From NCBI GenBank assembly GCA_903896545.1, contig CAITYF010000120.1, positions 36,484-100,483 of the forward strand: a stretch of DNA of 64,000 bases. Direction: 5' to 3'. Under the pieces are notes generated by a model. It had not been told where the DNA came from. It did not search any database and was given only the letters and a program-made list of their open reading frames with translations. The position numbers and the translations under genes are program-made. Origin of the DNA: an uncultured Myxococcales bacterium (lineage in GTDB: Bacteria; Myxococcota_A; UBA9042). Shown in pieces: positions 50,216 to 59,658 of the stretch (its first letter is position 1; each line of letters opens with the position of its first letter).

Positions 50216-53200
50216 GTGCTAGGACCGCTTCTCACGTTCTTCATCCAACGTCGCGCCGGCACGGTTGCGTTTGCGTTGGCTGTTGCCGCTTTGGGTGTGC
50301 ACGCGTACCTGCGCACGCCCGTGGAAGCGTTCCCCGACGTGACGAACGTGCAAGTGACCGTGATTGGTCAAGTTCCCGGTCTCGCGGCCGAGGAAATGGA
50401 ACGGCAGATTTCAGTGCCGCTGGAACGCGCGCTCAACGGAACGCCGGGCATGATTGGCATGCGAAGCGAGTCGCAGTTCGGTCTGTCGCTGGTCACTTTG
50501 GTCTTTGACGACGACGCCGATTCCTTCAAGTCGCGCGTTCTGATTCAAGAACGCATTGCCGCCGCGGACGTCCCGCCAGACGCGAACATCGAGCTCGCGC
50601 CCAACGCGACGCCGCTGGGCAAAATCTACCAGTACCGCGTCCATTCCGATCGCCACAACTTGTACCAGTTGCGCAGCGAGCAGGAATTCACGATTGCCAA
50701 GCACTTGCGACAAGTGCCGGGCGTCGCGGACGTCGTGAGCTTTGGCGGCATGTTGAAGGAATACCACGTCGAGGTGGATCCGGACCGGTTGCTTGCGACC
50801 AACCTGACGCTCGACGACGTCGTGCAGGTGATGGAGCGCTCCAACAAGAACGCTGGCGGCGGCTTTTTACACCGCGGCGATCAGGAGTTCGTGATTCGGT
50901 CGATGGGCTACCTCGGCGGACCGCGCGACATTGAGCGCGTCGTGGTGCGCGCGGACAAAGGCTCGCCCGTGACCGTCGGTGACGTCGCGCGCGTCGTGCA
51001 ATCGCATACGCCGCGGCGCGGCACGGTGGCGCAGGATCACGATCTGGAGATCGTCGAAGGCGTAGTCCTGCTCCGCCGGGGTGAGAATCCGTCGGACGTC
51101 CTCGACGGCGTTCACCAAAAGGTCGACGAACTGAACGGCGGTTTGCTGCCCCAAGGGATGCAGATTCGCCCGCATTACGATCGGACCGTGCTCGTCAGTC
51201 AGACGATGAAGACCGTGCACCACAATCTGCTCGAAGGCGCGCTCCTCGTTCTGGCGATTGTGTGGCTGTTCCTGCGTTCGATCCGCGCGGCGATGATTGT
51301 GACGGCGGTGATCCCGCTGGCGATCCTCGTGGCGTTCATCGGACTTTCCGCATTGGGCCTGCCGGCGAACTTGATCTCGATGGGAGCGATCGACTTCGGC
51401 ATTCTCGTCGACGGCGCCGTGATTCTGGTTGAACGCGCGATCCACTCGGTGCGCGAGCATCGCCCCAAAAGTCAAAAACAGCTGCGCCTGCTGATTGGGC
51501 GTTCCGCGCTCGAAGTTGCGCGCCCGACGCTGTTTGCGATGTCCATCATCATCGCGGCGCTGATTCCCGTGTTCACGCTGGAACGCGTCGAGGGCCGCAT
51601 TTTCCGTCCGCTGGCGATGACCTACTCCTTTGCGCTTCTGGGCGCGCTGGTCTTTTCGCTGTCGTTGGTTCCCGCGCTGTGCGCGATCCTGCTGCGCCCG
51701 CAGGATGCCGAAACACACGAGCCTGGCTGGCTTTTGGCGCTGGAGCGCGGGTACGCGTGGGTCATCCAGCGGGCGATCCGCTTCCGTGTGCTTGTCGTCG
51801 TGCTGATTTTGCTGCTTGCAGCGGCGGGCGGCGTCGCGACCAAGAAGCTGGGCACGGAATTCCTGCCCGCGCTGGATGAAGGCGACGTGTTCGTGTTCAC
51901 GGAGATGCCGCCGTCCATTTCTCTGGATCGCGCGCAGATGCTGCTGGCGGACGTGCGCGAGACCTTGCTGAAGTTCCCCGAAGTCCGCGCGTGCCTGACC
52001 GAGCATGGCCGACCAGAAGACGGCACGGACAATGAAGGCGCGAACATCGGCCAGACCGCGGTGCGCTTTCACCCCAAGGAAACGTGGCGCCCAGGCTGGA
52101 CCAAACAGCGCCTGATCGAAGAAATGCGCCGCGCACTTGCGGTGATTCCGGGCGCACGCTTCAACTTCAGCCAGCCGATCAAGGACCGCGTGGAAGAAGC
52201 CGTGTCGGGCGTGCGCGGTCAGGTCGTGCTGAAGATCTTCGGCCGCGATTTTGACGTGATGCGCAAGAAACTCCAGGAGGCGATCGCGCTCTTGAAGCCG
52301 ATACGCGGCGTCGTCGACTTGGACATCTACCGCGATTCGACCGTGCCGCAGCTGCAGATCCGCTTGGATCGGCAGGCGCTCGCGCGAGAAGGCATCAGCG
52401 TGGACAGCGCGCAGGAACACGTGGAAGCCGCGATGGCGGGCCGCATCGTGACGCAGCTGTGGGAAGGCGAACGCCCGGTGCCGATTCGCGTGCGTTTGCC
52501 GCATGCGGAGAGCCAGAGCGAGGATCGCATCGCGCAAACGCTGATGCCGGCGCCGTCGGGTGCGCAAGTGCCACTGGGTCGCGTCGCGCAGATCGGCATG
52601 GCGAATGGGCGGGCTGCGATCAACCGCGAGTCGAACAGCCGCTTTGCCGCGCTCAAGTTCAACGTGGAAGGCCGCGACATGGGCTCCGTGATCCAGGAAG
52701 CGATGGCGGCGGTGAAAGAGAAACTGAAAGTCGAGGAAGGCTACAACCTCGTCTGGGCGGGAGAGTTCGAGAACCAAACCCGCGCGATGAAGCGGCTGGC
52801 GGTCATCATTCCCATCGCGGTGCTCGTCGTCATGGCGCTTCTGTACGCGGCGCTGGGTTCGGCGCGCGCGGCGGGAACGGTGCTGCTGGTCGCGCCATTC
52901 GCCATGGTCGGCGGCGTCTTCGCGCTGGGCGGCATGCACATCGCGATGTCGGTGTCGTCAGCGATCGGCTTCATCGCGCTGCTCGGTCAGGTGTCGCTCT
53001 CCGGCTTGCTCGTCGTGGGTGCGATCGATGAGGAACGCAAGGCCGGCGTGGCTATTTTTGAAGCGGCGGCCGTCGGCGCAGCAAACCGGTTCCGCGCGGT
53101 GCTCATGGCCAGCCTTTTGGCGATGCTCGGCCTGATGCCAATGGTCGTGAGTGAAGAAGTGGGCGCCGAGACGCAGCGCCCCTTCGCTACCGCGATCGTG

Positions 53201-53299
53201 GGCGGCATGGTGACGACGCTTTTTGTCGTTCTGTTTGTGCTGCCCGTGCTCTACACGTGGACCGCCGGCCGGTTCACGGCGGCCGCCGAAGACGAGTAG
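50216..53299 (+). CDS. Heavy-metal efflux RND pump (CzcA/CusA family)
   Basis: 1027 residues. Inner-membrane proton/metal antiporter of the HME-RND class: two six-helix halves and two large periplasmic loops. TM4 carries AIDFGILVDGAVILVER, which matches the DFGxxxDGA signature of divalent-cation (zinc, cobalt, nickel) pumps rather than the monovalent CusA signature. GTPGMIGMRSESQFGLS and DEGDVFVFTEMPPSISLD are family blocks. GTG 50216 with GGGGAA upstream. Length is standard. Metal specificity is inferred from TM4 only. Confidence 0.93.
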   Translation: MLGPLLTFFIQRRAGTVAFALAVAALGVHAYLRTPVEAFPDVTNVQVTVIGQVPGLAAEEMERQISVPLERALNGTPGMIGMRSESQFGLSLVTLVFDDDADSFKSRVLIQERIAAADVPPDANIELAPNATPLGKIYQYRVHSDRHNLYQLRSEQEFTIAKHLRQVPGVADVVSFGGMLKEYHVEVDPDRLLATNLTLDDVVQVMERSNKNAGGGFLHRGDQEFVIRSMGYLGGPRDIERVVVRADKGSPVTVGDVARVVQSHTPRRGTVAQDHDLEIVEGVVLLRRGENPSDVLDGVHQKVDELNGGLLPQGMQIRPHYDRTVLVSQTMKTVHHNLLEGALLVLAIVWLFLRSIRAAMIVTAVIPLAILVAFIGLSALGLPANLISMGAIDFGILVDGAVILVERAIHSVREHRPKSQKQLRLLIGRSALEVARPTLFAMSIIIAALIPVFTLERVEGRIFRPLAMTYSFALLGALVFSLSLVPALCAILLRPQDAETHEPGWLLALERGYAWVIQRAIRFRVLVVVLILLLAAAGGVATKKLGTEFLPALDEGDVFVFTEMPPSISLDRAQMLLADVRETLLKFPEVRACLTEHGRPEDGTDNEGANIGQTAVRFHPKETWRPGWTKQRLIEEMRRALAVIPGARFNFSQPIKDRVEEAVSGVRGQVVLKIFGRDFDVMRKKLQEAIALLKPIRGVVDLDIYRDSTVPQLQIRLDRQALAREGISVDSAQEHVEAAMAGRIVTQLWEGERPVPIRVRLPHAESQSEDRIAQTLMPAPSGAQVPLGRVAQIGMANGRAAINRESNSRFAALKFNVEGRDMGSVIQEAMAAVKEKLKVEEGYNLVWAGEFENQTRAMKRLAVIIPIAVLVVMALLYAALGSARAAGTVLLVAPFAMVGGVFALGGMHIAMSVSSAIGFIALLGQVSLSGLLVVGAIDEERKAGVAIFEAAAVGAANRFRAVLMASLLAMLGLMPMVVSEEVGAETQRPFATAIVGGMVTTLFVVLFVLPVLYTWTAGRFTAAAEDE

Positions 53300-53319
53300 C
53301 GCCCCCACGAGGCCGCACG

Positions 53320-53348
53320 TTGACCGCAAAACGCCATCGGCGTAGCGT
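53320..53348 (+). promoter_or_regulatory. Sigma70-type promoter for the Sel1-repeat gene
   Basis: TTGACC (53320-53325), 17-base spacer, TAGCGT (53343-53348), about 40 bases before TTG 53388. The same -10 hexamer occurs upstream of upp. Confidence 0.5.
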
Positions 53349-53387
53349 GCTTGCCACGCGCGCTCGGCGCGGGTTGGAGGTGCCATC

Positions 53388-54599
53388 TTGCGTCGCGTTC
53401 TGACTGTCTTCCTGTTCCTCTTCACCTGGACCGTCGCAGCTGCCGAAACGACCGGCGATCGATCTTCGGCCGACTTGCCGCTGGATGGACTCCAGACGTC
53501 CGCCAAGCGCGGCAACGCGATGGCGCAGTGCGAGCTGGGCAACCGCTACCTGGACGGTCGCGGCGTTCCCAAAGACGAAGCGCAGGCGTTCGCGCTGTAC
53601 AAGAAATCGGCGGAACAAGGCTTCAACGTCGGCGAATTCTGCCTCGGCAACATGTACCTGAACGGCAAAGGCACGACCAAGGACGTCCCCGCCGCCGCGC
53701 GCTGGTACCGCAAAGCCGCTGAACACGGCTACGAACGCGCCGCGACGGTGCTGGGGCTTCTGCTGGAGGGCGGCGTTGGCCTGCCAGAGAACCTCCCGGA
53801 AGCGGTGAAATGGTACAAAATGGCTGCGGTCAAAGACGATCCCATCGCGCAGCGCTCTCTGGGTGAACTGCTGCAGTACGGCCGGGGTGCGCCGCGCGAC
53901 TTGACCGAAGCTGCCGCGCTCTTTCGTCGCGCCGCCGAGCACGGGGACGCGCGCGCCGCGGGCGATCTCGGCGCGTTCTACCTCGCTGGTGTTGGCGTGC
54001 CACAGGACGCGACAGAAGGCGTGAAGTGGACGCGCCAAGGTGCAGAAGGCGGCGACCCTGGCGCGCAGATCAACCTCGGACTCGCGTACGTGCAAGGTCT
54101 GGGCGTGCCCAAGGATCCGGCGCAGGGTTTGCAGTGGCAGAAGAAAGCTGCAGCGCAGAACAATGCGGCCGCGCAGAACTACGTCGGTGAGATGTACGCC
54201 CTCGGCCAAGGTACCGCAAAAGATGAGACGGTCGCCGCGGAGTGGTTTGCCAAGTCGGCCGCGCAGGGCCACGCGCAAGGCCAGTTGAACTACGGAACGG
54301 TGTACTACTTTGGCCAAGGCGTGCCCAAAGACGGCGCGAAGGCCCGCGAGTGGTGGCAGAAGGCAGCGGAACAGGACAACCACACGGCCCAGGCGAACCT
54401 CGGCTTTGTCCTGGGCAAGGGGGAAGGCGGGCCGGTGGATGAAGTGGGCGGGTTCTATTGGATGACGCTGGGACAGACGGCGGAAGACGAAGACGGCAAG
54501 ACGCTGCGAGTGGCGCTCGACAAGAAGCTCACAGCCGCACAGCATCTGGAAGTGGAAAAGCGCGTTGCGGCGTTTCGCAAAGCCAACGAGAGCAACTGA
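53388..54599 (+). CDS. Secreted Sel1-repeat protein
   Basis: 403 residues from TTG 53388, placed by GGAGG (53376-53380). Signal peptide VLTVFLFLFTWTVAAA, then nine 36-residue Sel1-like repeats (A-x-A-Q-x-x-L-G-x-x-Y-x-x-G-x-G-V-x-K-D...A-x-x-W-x-x-K-A-A-E-x-G), the last degenerate (VDEVGGFYWMTLGQTAED). Sel1 solenoids scaffold protein complexes, often at the cell surface or in host interaction. The short helical C-terminus ends in FRKANESN. The alpha/beta hydrolase gene starts 9 bases later. Confidence 0.92.
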   Translation: MRRVLTVFLFLFTWTVAAAETTGDRSSADLPLDGLQTSAKRGNAMAQCELGNRYLDGRGVPKDEAQAFALYKKSAEQGFNVGEFCLGNMYLNGKGTTKDVPAAARWYRKAAEHGYERAATVLGLLLEGGVGLPENLPEAVKWYKMAAVKDDPIAQRSLGELLQYGRGAPRDLTEAAALFRRAAEHGDARAAGDLGAFYLAGVGVPQDATEGVKWTRQGAEGGDPGAQINLGLAYVQGLGVPKDPAQGLQWQKKAAAQNNAAAQNYVGEMYALGQGTAKDETVAAEWFAKSAAQGHAQGQLNYGTVYYFGQGVPKDGAKAREWWQKAAEQDNHTAQANLGFVLGKGEGGPVDEVGGFYWMTLGQTAEDEDGKTLRVALDKKLTAAQHLEVEKRVAAFRKANESN

Positions 54600-54608
54600 G
54601 GGGCCCCG

Positions 54609-55664
54609 ATGGCGCAGCCAATTTCAACCCTCAAGGAACGCGCGGAGGCCTTCTTCGCGCGGCGGATCCTGCACCTGCCACCGGGGCTCGTTGCCAAGCT
54701 GCTGGGCAAGAAGCGGCGCGTGGTGCACGGCATCGCCTTGGACCCGACGGTGCAATTGAGTCTGGACCTGTTCACGTTGACCGGTCGGCCGACGATGGAC
54801 CAGCTCGGACCCGAAGCGGCGCGGCGCGAGTTCGCCAAGCTGGTGCCGATCGCCGACTTGGCGCCGCGGCCAATCCTGGACGTGCAGAATCGGCAGATTC
54901 CGGGCCCGGCAGGCGCAATGCCGATCCGCATCTACCGCGACACGCCGGGCACGCGTCCCGCGCTGGTCTACGTACACGGCGGCGGGTACGTGGTGGGCGA
55001 TCTCGACACGCACGATCCACCGCTGCGCGAGTTGGCGCATCAGAGTGGCTGCGTCGTCGTGGCGGTGCAGTACCGGCTCGCCCCCGAACACCCGTTCCCG
55101 GCGGCGCTCGATGACGCGATGGCGGCGCTCGGGTGGGTGCAAACGCACGCGGTGGAATTGGGCGTTGATCCCGCGCGCATCGCGATGGGCGGCGACAGCG
55201 CGGGCGGCAATCTGACCGCGGCGACTTGCCACGAACTGCGGCGCACGGGCGGTCCCCTGCCCGCCGCGCAAGTGCTCATCTACCCGGCGACGGACATGCT
55301 CAACCGTGCGCCATCGCGCGACACGTTCGCCAAGGGCTTCTTCCTCGACCGCGCGCTCATCGACATGTTTACGACCGCCTACGTGCCGTCGCCCGAACTG
55401 CTCGCCGATCCGCGCGTCTCTCCGCTGCTGTCCAAAGACTTTTCGGGGCAGCCGCCGGCGATCCTGCTGACTGCTGGCTTTGACCCCCTGCAAGACGAAG
55501 GCCTGGCGTACGGGCGCGCGCTGGCCGACGCAGGGACACCAGTGGAGTTTGTGCACTTTCCGACGCAGATCCACGGCGTCTTCGGCATGGCCGGCGCAGT
55601 TGCAGACGGAATGCGCGCCATCACCGCCTGCGCGGACTTCCTACGTCGCACGTTGGGAACCTGA
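54609..55664 (+). CDS. Alpha/beta hydrolase, hormone-sensitive lipase (GDXG) family
   Basis: 351 residues. Esterase or lipase with the oxyanion HGGGYVVGD (about residue 124), the nucleophile GDSAGGNL (Ser about 197), acid in TAGFDPLQDEG and His in TQIHGVFG. Type-IV HSL enzymes act on short acyl esters. No signal peptide, so likely cytoplasmic. GGGGC precedes ATG 54609. Apparently co-transcribed with the Sel1 gene. Confidence 0.93.
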   Translation: MAQPISTLKERAEAFFARRILHLPPGLVAKLLGKKRRVVHGIALDPTVQLSLDLFTLTGRPTMDQLGPEAARREFAKLVPIADLAPRPILDVQNRQIPGPAGAMPIRIYRDTPGTRPALVYVHGGGYVVGDLDTHDPPLRELAHQSGCVVVAVQYRLAPEHPFPAALDDAMAALGWVQTHAVELGVDPARIAMGGDSAGGNLTAATCHELRRTGGPLPAAQVLIYPATDMLNRAPSRDTFAKGFFLDRALIDMFTTAYVPSPELLADPRVSPLLSKDFSGQPPAILLTAGFDPLQDEGLAYGRALADAGTPVEFVHFPTQIHGVFGMAGAVADGMRAITACADFLRRTLGT

Positions 55665-55813
55665 GGACCAGCCTCCTCCGTGACTTGTGTCGAATCGTCA
55701 AAAACGCCTGAGGGCTGCGCTTTTCCGTTGACGACGCCCTGCCTCTGCCCCAATCTCGCCGCCCTGCGACGCTGGCGAGCGTGGCAACTCTCACCTTTTC
55801 ATAGCGGATCTTC

Positions 55814-57253
55814 ATGCGTAGCACCCATGCCATGGCCTCCTGTTTCTTCCTGCTGGCAACTTGCGTTGCGCTGACTGCGTGCGGTTCCGATGACGCGGCG
55901 CCGTACACCGAGGCGACCGAAGACGCTGTGACCGACAATGACCTCGGCGCGATCGACGTCGCCGATGCCACCGTGGGCGATGACGCCGCTGACGCGGCTG
56001 TGGACGACGTCGCCGCGGAAGACGTGGGCGCGGACACGGCGAAGGACATTGTGGACAGCGACGCGCCGTTCAAGACGGCCTCGCACTATGGACTGCCGCA
56101 ACTGCTCTACGGCGGTGTGGACGTGCTGCACAAGCCGCACATCGTGACGGTGACGTTTTCAGGCGATCCATACGTCGACGAGTTGGAGAAGTTCGCCGCG
56201 CAGTTGCAGAGCACGCAATGGTGGAAAAGTTGGGCACCTGGCTACTGCTCCGCGCCGGGCGATTGCGTGACGTCAGGCGACGCTGTGGCTGTTCGCCTCG
56301 GCAGCACCGCCGCCAAGAGCTACACGGACACGACGACCAAAGGCGGCGCGTCGACGATTCAGCAGTTCATCAAGACCCATATCGACAGTGCCGAGTTGCC
56401 GGCGCCGGTGACGGACACGGTCTACGTCATCTACTTCCCGCAGGGCACGCAAATCACGCTCAGCAGCGGCGGCCAGCCGGCCAAAAGCTGCCAGCAGTTC
56501 GGCGGCTATCACCACTCGATGCTGTACGGCAGCGGCCAGATCGCCTACGCCATCGTGCCGGAATGCAAGAACGGCGGTCAGGGCATGACGCAGCTGGAAG
56601 GCGTTCTTTTGGCGTCAAGCCACGAGATTTCAGAGGCCGTCACGGACCCCTACTTTCCGCAGTCCGCGCAGGGCGAGTCGCCGGGCGGCTACAACATCAA
56701 CACGCAGGACTTGAACGTCATCGCGTGGGTGCTCGCGCTGGGCGGCGGTGAAGTGGCGGACTTGTGCCCCGACCTGCCCTACGATGGCTTTGGTCACGCC
56801 GAGGAAAATGGCTACAAGCTCGCGCGCGTGTGGAGCAACGTCGCCGCAAAGGCCAACCACAACCCGTGCGTGCCCGCGGATCCGGGGCCGTACTTCAACG
56901 TTGCCCCGGAGAAGAACAAAGGCACGCACGTGGCGATCGAGCTGGGTGAGAGCAAGACCATCGTGCTGCACGCGTTCTCTGACCAAGCCGTGAAGCCGTG
57001 GAACGTCACCGCGATCGACATTGACTCGTTTCAGGGCGGCGGCACGCCTTTGTCGTTCGATTTTGACGGCAAGGATTCCGTGACCGTGAACAACGGCGAC
57101 CTCATCAACCTCACGATTACGCGGGACGCGTTTGCTCAGCCAGCCTCGCCCTACGGCGCGATTGCGTACTTGGTGTCAACGTCGGCGGACGGCAACCAGA
57201 CGTTCATGTGGCCGATCTGGAGCCACACGCAAAAAGAGCTGACTGGGCAGTAA
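55814..57253 (+). CDS. Zincin-like secreted lipoprotein with HEISEAVTDP motif
   Basis: 479 residues. Lipobox ALTAC (Cys23), then an Asp/Ala/Thr/Val-rich linker of about 60 residues like those of three other lipoproteins here, then a catalytic-looking region with LLASSHEISEAVTDPYF. HExxE followed by AVTDP is the usual zinc-site form of a secreted family found in Myxococcota and Actinobacteria; the third ligand is unassigned. A C-terminal beta-sandwich (VAIELGESKTIVLHAFSD) follows. Peptidase activity is inferred. Convergent with pyrE. Confidence 0.65.
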   Translation: MRSTHAMASCFFLLATCVALTACGSDDAAPYTEATEDAVTDNDLGAIDVADATVGDDAADAAVDDVAAEDVGADTAKDIVDSDAPFKTASHYGLPQLLYGGVDVLHKPHIVTVTFSGDPYVDELEKFAAQLQSTQWWKSWAPGYCSAPGDCVTSGDAVAVRLGSTAAKSYTDTTTKGGASTIQQFIKTHIDSAELPAPVTDTVYVIYFPQGTQITLSSGGQPAKSCQQFGGYHHSMLYGSGQIAYAIVPECKNGGQGMTQLEGVLLASSHEISEAVTDPYFPQSAQGESPGGYNINTQDLNVIAWVLALGGGEVADLCPDLPYDGFGHAEENGYKLARVWSNVAAKANHNPCVPADPGPYFNVAPEKNKGTHVAIELGESKTIVLHAFSDQAVKPWNVTAIDIDSFQGGGTPLSFDFDGKDSVTVNNGDLINLTITRDAFAQPASPYGAIAYLVSTSADGNQTFMWPIWSHTQKELTGQ

Positions 57254-57271
57254 GCGAGGGAGCTCGCGTGC

Positions 57272-57871
57272 CTACTTCCCCGCGACTTCATCCTTCGCGT
57301 GCGCCACGGCCGCGTGCATGCGCGTGAGCAGCTCCGTCCGCGTCACCAAAACGTGCACTTCAACGCCGTGGGCTTCAATCGCCTCGCGACCGCCTTCTTC
57401 GCGATCCACAAGAATCAGCGCGTGCTCGACGGTATGGCCAGCCTGACGAATCCGGTCGATCGCCTTGATGGTCGAGCCGCCCGTCGTGATGACGTCGTCG
57501 ATCACCGCAACGTACGAATTCGGCGCGAGATCGCCTTCCAGCCACTGCTCCGTTCCGTGCTTTTTTGGCTCCTTGCGCACCACGAACGCGTTCAGCGACT
57601 GCTTGCGCGCGTGGCTGTGCATCGCGACGGCATTGGCGATCGGGTCGGCGCCGAGCGTCAGACCGCCGACGGCGGCGACGTGAAACGGCTTGAGCGCCTC
57701 GTAGCCCAGCGCGCCGATGACGTTCAGGCCTTCCGCCTGCAATGTCACTGGCTTGCAATTCACGTAGTACGGCGACGTTCCGCCAGACGCCAGAATAAAC
57801 GGCGGGTTTTCACGCACCTGGAACGAGTGAAGCAGCAAGAGTTCAATCAAGCGGTCTTTGCGCAGGTCCAT
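57272..57871 (-). CDS. pyrE: Orotate phosphoribosyltransferase
   Basis: 199 residues. Forms orotidine 5'-phosphate in pyrimidine synthesis. The PRPP loop [14 protein letters not shown], the flexible VRKEPKKHG, and the substrate region [20 protein letters not shown] are diagnostic. GGAGACGCTG precedes ATG 57871; a longer frame to 58003 overlaps the promoter and is rejected. Convergent, 18 bases from the zincin lipoprotein. Confidence 0.95.
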   Translation of the reverse strand: MDLRKDRLIELLLLHSFQVRENPPFILASGGTSPYYVNCKPVTLQAEGLNVIGALGYEALKPFHVAAVGGLTLGADPIANAVAMHSHARKQSLNAFVVRKEPKKHGTEQWLEGDLAPNSYVAVIDDVITTGGSTIKAIDRIRQAGHTVEHALILVDREEGGREAIEAHGVEVHVLVTRTELLTRMHAAVAHAKDEVAGK

Positions 57872-57908
57872 CAGCGTCTCCGGCGGGCGTAGGGGGCTCG
57901 CTTCACGT

Positions 57909-57937
57909 GGTATAGCGGTGTCTGCGACGCGCGTCGA
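57909..57937 (-). promoter_or_regulatory. Sigma70-type promoter for pyrE
   Basis: On the minus strand TCGACG (complement of 57932-57937), 17-base spacer, TATACC (complement of 57909-57914). The leader would be about 30 bases. Confidence 0.45.
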
Positions 57938-58067
57938 GGGGCGGGCAGGCGGATTTTGCGCGACGGGTTCGTGCCGCCACCAAGCTTGTCGCGAAGTCGT
58001 CATGTGGCTGTCACAGAGCCTGAGCAGACTGCTGCGGCCCGCGAGTCAGGGCAGCGGAGCCTTTGCG

Positions 58068-58841
58068 ATGGCGCTCAAACCCGGCGATACCCCGCGCATT
58101 CAGGTACAGGACCTGTCGTTCTACTACGGCGGCACCCGCGTCTTGCATGAAAACCATTTGGAAATTGCCGACAAACGCATCACCGCGTTTATCGGTCCGT
58201 CCGGCTGCGGCAAGTCGACGCACATCCGCACGTACAACCGCATGTTCTCGCTCTATCCCGGCCAGCGCGCGGAAGGCCAAGTGCTTTTGGGCGACGTGAA
58301 CGTGCTGGACCCCAAGGCGATCAACGACATCGCGCTGCGTTCCCGCGTGGGCATGGTCTTTCAAAAGCCGACGCCGTTTCCGATGTCGATTTTCGATAAC
58401 GTCGCTTTTGGTTTGAAGTTGCTGGGCATCAAGGGCGCAGAACTGGAAGATCGCGTGGTTGGCGCGCTGAAAAACGCCGCGCTCTGGGAAGAGGTCAAGG
58501 ATCGCCTGAAAGAGTCGGGCTTGATGCTGTCGGGCGGTCAACAGCAGCGCCTGTGCATTGCGCGCGCGCTGGCCGTGGAGCCAGACGTTCTGCTTCTGGA
58601 CGAACCGGCGTCGGCGCTGGATCCGATCGCAACGGCGCGCATCGAAGAATTGGTGCAGGAGATGCGTGGGCGCTACACTGTGGTCATCGTGACGCACAAC
58701 CTCCAGCAGGCGGCGCGCGTCAGCGACTACACGACGTTCTTTTATCTGGGCAAGGTCATCGAGCACGGGCCGACGGACCTCATCTTCACGCGGCCGACCG
58801 AGCAGCGGACCGAAGACTACATCACCGGGCGATTTGGTTAG
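58068..58841 (+). CDS. pstB: Phosphate ABC transporter ATP-binding protein
   Basis: 257 residues. ATPase of the PstSCAB phosphate importer. Walker [10 protein letters not shown], the [18 protein letters not shown] segment, Q-loop [12 protein letters not shown] (the Pst-specific PTPFPMSI), signature [15 protein letters not shown], Walker [14 protein letters not shown] and the His-loop VTHNL are all present. GGAG 8 bases upstream favours ATG 58068; ATG 58002 would add 22 residues. pstS, pstC and pstA are not in the window; phoU follows. Confidence 0.93.
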   Translation: MALKPGDTPRIQVQDLSFYYGGTRVLHENHLEIADKRITAFIGPSGCGKSTHIRTYNRMFSLYPGQRAEGQVLLGDVNVLDPKAINDIALRSRVGMVFQKPTPFPMSIFDNVAFGLKLLGIKGAELEDRVVGALKNAALWEEVKDRLKESGLMLSGGQQQRLCIARALAVEPDVLLLDEPASALDPIATARIEELVQEMRGRYTVVIVTHNLQQAARVSDYTTFFYLGKVIEHGPTDLIFTRPTEQRTEDYITGRFG

Positions 58842-58977
58842 GTGTTTCGGCAACATGAGGCGATCGATAGCGATCTTGTGTCGACGTGCGTATCGCCGCA
58901 GGCGGGCGCACTTGGCGACCCAGCCGAGAAGCAAAGTCAGGTAAGTTCACTCTGTCAGAGGAATTGAGGAGATGCGC

Positions 58978-59655
58978 ATGACGATGCACACGGATCGCAC
59001 GTACGAGGCGGAACTGCAGGCGCTGCGCGATCGGCTGGTCGACATGGTCGGACAGGTCGAGCAAATGACGACGGAAGCGGTGAAGGCCGTCGTAGAACGC
59101 GATGGGCAACTGGCGCGCGAGACGATCCGCCTGGACCGCCGTGTGAACCGCTCCGAGGTGGAGATCGACGAGGCGTGCATGCTGCTTCTCGCGCGGCGGC
59201 AGCCGGTGGCGAGTGATCTGCGGCTGGTGACGACGGCGCTGAAGATGGTGACCGACATCGAGCGCATTGGCGACGTGGCAGTGAACCTGTGCGAGCGGGC
59301 GATTGATCTCGCGGGCGAACCGCCGATTCCGGTGATTGACGAGGCGCTCCTGGCGCTGGGCACACTGGCGGCGGCGATGCTGCGCAAAGCGATCGAGGCG
59401 TTTGCCGAGCGCGACGCGGGGAAAGCGGAAGCGGTTCTGGACATGGACGACGACGCCGACGAGCGCTACCACCAAATCGTACGGGCCCTGGCGCAGCGGA
59501 TCCGCGACAATCCGGACAAGGTCGAACAGAATGTGGCGCTGCAGTCCGCGGCCAAGCAATTGGAGCGCATCGGCGATCACGCGACGAATTTGGCGGAGCA
59601 GGTGATTCTGCTCGTGCGCGGTCAGGATCTGCGGCACGTCGGTAAGCTGGCGTAG
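58978..59655 (+). CDS. phoU: PhoU phosphate-signalling regulator
   Basis: 225 residues. PhoU represses the PhoR/PhoB response when phosphate is ample and interacts with the Pst complex. Two copies of the three-helix unit are visible, each with an E/DxxRIGDHA-type core (TDIERIGDVAVNLCE; KQLERIGDHATNLAEQ) that binds metal. GAGGAG six bases before ATG 58978 picks this over ATG 58972. Follows pstB by 136 bases on the same strand. Confidence 0.94.
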   Translation: MTMHTDRTYEAELQALRDRLVDMVGQVEQMTTEAVKAVVERDGQLARETIRLDRRVNRSEVEIDEACMLLLARRQPVASDLRLVTTALKMVTDIERIGDVAVNLCERAIDLAGEPPIPVIDEALLALGTLAAAMLRKAIEAFAERDAGKAEAVLDMDDDADERYHQIVRALAQRIRDNPDKVEQNVALQSAAKQLERIGDHATNLAEQVILLVRGQDLRHVGKLA

Positions 59656-59658
59656 CGG

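Noticed and set aside
50867..52939. Open minus-strand frame of 690 codons opposite the RND pump
   Set aside because: It is rich in His, Arg and Gln, has no family motif, and lies fully antisense to an unmistakable RND gene; it is a GC-bias artefact.
57254..57267. GCGAG-GGAG-CTCGC hairpin between convergent genes
   Set aside because: Only a 5-bp stem and no T tract; too weak to call a terminator.
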